From the NCBI GenBank assembly GCA_019358855.1, contig JAHHII010000005.1, positions 1 through 64,000 of the forward strand: a stretch of 64,000 nucleotides of DNA. Direction: 5' to 3'. A model generated the notes under the pieces. It was not told where the DNA came from. It did not search any database and was given only the letters and a program-made list of their open reading frames with translations. The DNA is from Timaviella obliquedivisa GSE-PSE-MK23-08B (lineage in GTDB: Bacteria > Cyanobacteriota > Cyanobacteriia > Elainellales > Elainellaceae). Positions 60,599 to 64,000 of the stretch are shown piece by piece (position 1 is the stretch's first letter; each line of letters begins with the position of its first letter). The position numbers and the translations under genes were made by a program.

Positions 60599-61087
60599 TT
60601 AATTAGGAGTAACTGAAATACCACTTTCTTGAAGTAGTATTTGAGCTTGTTTTAACTCATCTGGTGTGACATCTGCAACAAGTACGTACTGCATCGCAGT
60701 AGTAGGATCTGTCTGATCTTTTTGAACGTTAATACCTATAAATACTCCTAAAATACTGATTGCTAAAGCGCCTACACCATTGCCTGCTAATACTAAACCT
60801 GTTAAATGAAGAGGAGCTAAATCTGAACCACTGGAGAAAGAGCCTGCAAGAGCAATAAGCCCCCCAACTAATCCACCCAATACAGTTCCTGTTAAAGCGC
60901 CGACGCCAGCATTCTTCGCTGCTTCAGTTTCGTTAATAGAAGAATTTGGATCAAGAGACTCAGGGATAACAGAAAATTGCTTTGAAGGAAAGCCAGCCTT
61001 TTGAAGTGTACTTAAAGCAAGCTGTGCGGTCTGATAATCCAGAGACTGCGCAATAGTATTTTGATGAGGATTTACAAAATTCTTCAT
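60599..61087 (-). CDS. Glycine-rich membrane protein with stress-type N-terminus
   Basis: 162 residues. The N-terminal part (ALSTLQKAGFPSKQFSVIPES) resembles the YflT-like stress domain; then two glycine/alanine-rich membrane segments (about 68-90, LTGTVLGGLVGGLIALAG; about 100-125), and a C-terminal DVTPDELKQAQILLQESG. Similar layout to the partial gene at the right edge. Function unknown. Confidence 0.65.
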   Translation of the reverse strand: MKNFVNPHQNTIAQSLDYQTAQLALSTLQKAGFPSKQFSVIPESLDPNSSINETEAAKNAGVGALTGTVLGGLVGGLIALAGSFSSGSDLAPLHLTGLVLAGNGVGALAISILGVFIGINVQKDQTDPTTAMQYVLVADVTPDELKQAQILLQESGISVTPN

Positions 61088-61205
61088 TACAAGATTGATC
61101 TATTCGTTAACTACACACGGCTACTGTTTACTATAATTAATACTTTGTATAGATAAGTCTTCTAGCTAAAGGAGTAGATTTATACAAATAATGAGTAGTG
61201 CTATT

Positions 61206-61253
61206 AAAAAAGGTTTAGGCAGCACATCCTTTTGAAAGAAAAGAATGCGCTGC
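61206..61253 (-). terminator. Terminator of the LEA-like lipoprotein gene
   Basis: gcagcacatccttt pairs with aaagaatgcgctgc (two non-Watson-Crick positions); the minus-strand flank has a TTTTTT run. Confidence 0.7.
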
Positions 61254-61292
61254 TCTAAGTAACTCTACAAGTTTCTAAAATCCGCTGACAAG

Positions 61293-61904
61293 CTAAGTCC
61301 GGTCAGTGGCACTATCAACCGCGCGCTGAGTTGTTTTCAGAGCGTTTTCTCCAGCTTGTTGAGCTTGCTCTGCTGCATCATTACCAAATCCTTTGATGTT
61401 CTCCTGAGCCTTCTTAGCATTAGCTTTTAAGTTCTCAGTTCCTCTTTTGGTACCTTCTGAAACATCACTGGTCACTTTATCTAAAGTGTTCTTTGCCGCT
61501 TCGGTATTTTTACGAATGTTGCCACCTGGATTTGCATTCTTAAACTCGTTTAACGCATCTTTAGGAGTTTTGGTTTTGTCGAGATTGCGATCTGCCTGCC
61601 GAATCATCCGGTCTGCTTTACCCTTGGTCGCACCCTCGTCGTACCTAAAATCATCATTGTGCTGATTCATTTTGCCAGTAGCTGGCTGAACACCATCATA
61701 TAACTCCGTCTGTTGTCCTTTTCTTTCAGTGTAATCACCACTATTACCCACTACGTTGGGCGCAGGAGGATTACACCCTGTACCCACAAATAATAAAACT
61801 AGAGCCGCGATCGCCACTCCAGCTTTCTTAGAAAAGAGAGTGGAAAACAAATTTTTGATATTTAATGCGATACTACCGATCGCTTGGGAGAAAATCTGAC
61901 GCAT
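61293..61904 (-). CDS. LEA-like lipoprotein, unknown function
   Basis: 203 residues. Signal with lipobox (about 31-44; VALLL-type core, FVGTGC). The mature part is polar and helical with repeated Lys/Asn/Asp/Ala blocks (NTEAAKNTLDKV, GTENLKANAKKAQEN, GENALKTTQRAVDSA), as in LEA or YtxH-like desiccation proteins. Likely anchored to a membrane and protective under water stress. Family not firmly recognised. Confidence 0.72.
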   Translation of the reverse strand: MRQIFSQAIGSIALNIKNLFSTLFSKKAGVAIAALVLLFVGTGCNPPAPNVVGNSGDYTERKGQQTELYDGVQPATGKMNQHNDDFRYDEGATKGKADRMIRQADRNLDKTKTPKDALNEFKNANPGGNIRKNTEAAKNTLDKVTSDVSEGTKRGTENLKANAKKAQENIKGFGNDAAEQAQQAGENALKTTQRAVDSATDRT

Positions 61905-62215
61905 TGTAAAACCTCTAATCTAACTTTACTCATAGAGAATAGATCTAAAAGTTGAGCATTATCTTCCGACAAAAGTTGTAGATTGCTTTATGGAACAATC
62001 TATCCAACGAGGGGTACAAGCTTCAATAACTGACAATAACTGATTAGTTCACTTGATTAGAGCAAACTACAACATAGAAATTGCTCCTCAGGCTATCCCT
62101 TTAGGATGATTGTTGCCTGAATTCAATATGTGACTATTGCTCCCGTAGGCAGATCTAAGCATTGCTCAATTCATTGTATAAGAGAATTGCACAGCTTAGC
62201 TATAGGAATTCTTTT

Positions 62216-62695
62216 ATGCGACCTAGGTTTGTGAAGCCTCTAAGTCAAACTAATCGCAGTTTACTTTCAGTTTCTTGTTGTTTTCTAATCATGCTAGTAC
62301 TATGGCTAGGTATCTTCTTAGACAACAGCCCTGCATCTTTAGCACAGCCGTTGCAAGCAAGCAGAGTAAATGAATTTGATAGCGCGATCGCTAATCGCCC
62401 TGATGTTTTTGAAAGCCTGAAAGATAAAGTCAAAGATGACTTAAGCGGAAAGGCTAGGTCTGTCCTAGGTGATTCTGACTCTGCTAATCTAGCGGAAGAA
62501 GCCAAATCAGTAACTAACCAACCGAAACGAAGCTTTGATAATTCAGCGAAGAGAATTGAAGCTACGAAAACTGAGGTTGACGGGCGCACTGAAGAAAACA
62601 TTGCTAAGATTCAAGGCAAAGCTACAGATTCAGGGCATGGAATTGAGAACGCCATTGAAGATGTTATGAGCAACATTAAAGACAAGGTCAATTAA
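62216..62695 (+). CDS. Exported LEA/CsbD-like protein
   Basis: 159 residues. Signal peptide (about 15-45; CCFLIMLVLWLGIFL, cleavage after SLAQ). The mature part is Ser/Lys/Asp-rich and helical (DDLSGKARSVLGDSDSANLAEEAK, KRIEATKTEVD). ATG 62216 is supported by AGGAATTC; the longer frame from 62162 lacks a site. Location and composition suit a periplasmic stress protein. Confidence 0.68.
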   Translation: MRPRFVKPLSQTNRSLLSVSCCFLIMLVLWLGIFLDNSPASLAQPLQASRVNEFDSAIANRPDVFESLKDKVKDDLSGKARSVLGDSDSANLAEEAKSVTNQPKRSFDNSAKRIEATKTEVDGRTEENIAKIQGKATDSGHGIENAIEDVMSNIKDKVN

Positions 62696-62756
62696 CCAGT
62701 CCTGATATTGTTCTAGACCAGTTTTTCGTACACTGTAACTTTTAGAGGATTTAACA

Positions 62757-63296
62757 ATGCAACGCATTAACATTGGCTTGACAGAAGAGCAACGTAAAGG
62801 AGTTATTGATCTGCTTAATCGCGATGTATCAGATGCTTACTTGCTTTTGGTAAAAACTAAGAAATATCACTGGGATGTTGTTGGTCCTCAGTTCATTACT
62901 CTCCATAAGCTCTGGGAAACACACTATGAAGTCTTAACCGCAAACATTGATGCCATGGCCGAGCGCGTCCGGACCCTGGGCGGCTATCCTATTGGAACTA
63001 TGGAAGGCTTTTTGAAACTTGCATCTATCAAGGAGCATTCAGGAGATGTTCCCACTGCTACTAACATGGTTAAGAACTTGTTGGAAGACCATGAATCAGT
63101 GGTTCGTAATATGCGTGAGCACATTACAAAAGCTAGTGAGGATTATTCAGATGAAGGGACTGCTGATTTCTTAACTGGGCTAATGGAGCAGCACGAAGAG
63201 ATTGCTTGGATGCTTAGATCCTTCTTAGAAGGTGAGGCAGTTGAGCCCAGTGGCGATCGCCCCACGATGTCCCAAAAAGAGGCAGTTGGAGTCTAG
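62757..63296 (+). CDS. dps: Dps-family ferritin-like protein
   Basis: 179 residues. Helix bundle with di-iron ligands of Dps: KTKKYHWDVVGPQF (His about 38), WETHYEVLTANIDAMAERV (His and Asp/Glu), and family end LEDHESVVRNMREH. Stores iron and consumes H2O2, often binding DNA, in a 12-subunit shell. GAGGATTT lies before the ATG. A clean terminator follows. Confidence 0.95.
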   Translation: MQRINIGLTEEQRKGVIDLLNRDVSDAYLLLVKTKKYHWDVVGPQFITLHKLWETHYEVLTANIDAMAERVRTLGGYPIGTMEGFLKLASIKEHSGDVPTATNMVKNLLEDHESVVRNMREHITKASEDYSDEGTADFLTGLMEQHEEIAWMLRSFLEGEAVEPSGDRPTMSQKEAVGV

Positions 63297-63363
63297 CTCT
63301 CTTGCTCTTTATCTTCTAGAAAGGCGTGGATAGGTACCAATCTCTAGAGGCATCAATAGTTAG

Positions 63364-63401
63364 AATTACCTTGCTTCTTGCCAATGAGAAGCAAGGTAAT
63401 T
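63364..63401 (+). terminator. Terminator of dps
   Basis: Perfect 15-bp arms (aattaccttgcttct and complement) with an 8-nt loop; moderately T-rich after. Confidence 0.75.
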
Positions 63402-63538
63402 AAGTCATTTCCCTCGGGTTTGACAGTTGTGGTTTAACACTATCGATTCACAGCTTGCTAGCTTAGTGCACCGTCCAGATCTAGCTTCGAGTTTAGTTTC
63501 GAGATCAATTACAAAGAAAAAATCTAGGAGTATGAGTA

Positions 63539-64000
63539 GTGGTTGAAACATATATGGCAGAACGCACTGTCACTGCTGTTTTTCAGAAAGAGGAACAGAT
63601 TGATGGAGTTGTACGCCGCCTACTAGAACGTGGCGTCTCCAGAGAACATATTTCTGTGATGGGCAGAAACTTTGAGTCTCAGACTCGCATTTCAGGATTT
63701 ATCTCCAAGCGAGATGTGATTTTAGGAGGTCTGCGCACAGGTGCGGTTTTTGGCTCATTGTTTGGCTCTTTCTTCAGTTTATTGAGCGGCGTTGGTGTGC
63801 TTTTTATCCCGTTTGTAGGGCCTATTGTAGCGGCTGGGCCTATTGGGGCGCTGTTGCTGGGAGCGGCAAGTGGCGCAGTTATTGGGAGTGCGGGCGGCGG
63901 TTTGGCATCAGTGCTAACCACGCTAGGAATGCCTGAAAGTAAAGCTACGGTTTATCAGACGCGTCTGCAAGCTGGAGAGTTTGTATTAATGGCAGAAGTT
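63539..64000 (+). CDS. Glycine-rich stress-type membrane protein (cut by window edge)
   Basis: Open to the right edge (at least 154 codons). [30 protein letters not shown] resembles the YflT/stress-domain entry; then a glycine-rich hydrophobic block (about 65-115; [20 protein letters not shown]) and a closing ERG-like tail ([16 protein letters not shown]). GTG 63539 is used because AGGAG lies eight bases upstream; ATG 63554 is the alternative. Paralogous in layout to the gene at 60599-61087. Confidence 0.7.
   Translation, partial: MVETYMAERTVTAVFQKEEQIDGVVRRLLERGVSREHISVMGRNFESQTRISGFISKRDVILGGLRTGAVFGSLFGSFFSLLSGVGVLFIPFVGPIVAAGPIGALLLGAASGAVIGSAGGGLASVLTTLGMPESKATVYQTRLQAGEFVLMAEV

Noticed and set aside
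1-64000. CRISPR array, rRNA or tRNA
   Set aside because: No regularly spaced repeats with unique spacers, and no RNA-gene signature was recognised by eye in the gaps; a tRNA scan could still find one.

Overview
ORGANISM. The palindrome GCGATCGC (HIP1) recurs throughout, inside and between genes. Together with a phycobilisome-degradation protein (NblA family), two high-light-inducible (HLIP) proteins, GC content near the mid-40s and many PAS/GAF/receiver kinases, this points to a cyanobacterial chromosome. It is probably a filamentous, terrestrial or desiccation-tolerant lineage, but I cannot name a genus. No rRNA, tRNA, CRISPR array or intact transposase gene was seen. LAYOUT. 0-4.6 kb: the 3' end of an unknown gene, a large REC-wHTH-HPt-REC-REC-GGDEF regulator, a small coiled-coil protein and a PQQ-type sugar dehydrogenase lipoprotein. 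4.6-10.7 kb (minus strand): two DUF2231 membrane proteins, ctaC-ctaD-ctaE and a GMC flavin oxidoreductase in one transcription unit. The subunit II has no cysteine at all and so no CuA site, which identifies an alternative (quinol-type) respiratory terminal oxidase. 11-21 kb: an HLIP, a DUF4383 protein, a receiver with Glu in place of the phospho-Asp, a Crp-type regulator, an nblA-SDR pair, a lipid kinase and a hemerythrin protein, separated by dispersed repeats. 21.4-26.7 kb: a dense run of small stress and membrane proteins (Pmp3/YqaE, holin-like, CsbD, TIGR02587-TIGR02588 pair, PRC-barrel). 27-33 kb: a receiver, a GH13 alpha-amylase, a DUF2294 protein, a 968-residue membrane protein with an internal repeat, and a NarL-type regulator. 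33.8-38.5 kb: a four-gene plus-strand phosphorelay block (CHASE3 kinase, Rcp1-like receiver, two REC-kinase proteins). 40-53 kb: GlsB/YeaQ, a second HLIP, a saccharopine-dehydrogenase-like protein, HPII-type catalase, a heme-oxygenase-fold enzyme overlapping a methyltransferase, DoxX, a likely outer-membrane protein, a metallophosphoesterase and DUF2252. 53.5-57.9 kb: an XRE regulator and a 1328-residue hybrid kinase. 58-60.5 kb: queE-queD-queC-queF for the queuosine precursor preQ1. 60.6-64 kb: further stress genes (LEA-like lipoprotein, Dps, two glycine-rich stress-type membrane proteins). HOW IT WORKS TOGETHER. From about 11 kb on, most genes fit general, oxidative, high-light or desiccation stress, interleaved with sensory kinases and regulators, so much of the window reads as a stress-response neighbourhood. 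A short motif around CTTAAG-RTAGA occurs just upstream of several of these genes and may be a shared promoter element. Two families of non-autonomous inverted-repeat elements punctuate the region. Family A is 150 bp, with TNA-type 3-bp target duplications, in four full copies and one truncated copy. Family B is about 160 bp, with probable 8-bp target duplications. One A copy is nested in a B copy and another splits the que genes. Short perfect tandem duplications of 15-42 bp (and one of about 193 bp) are also unusually frequent.
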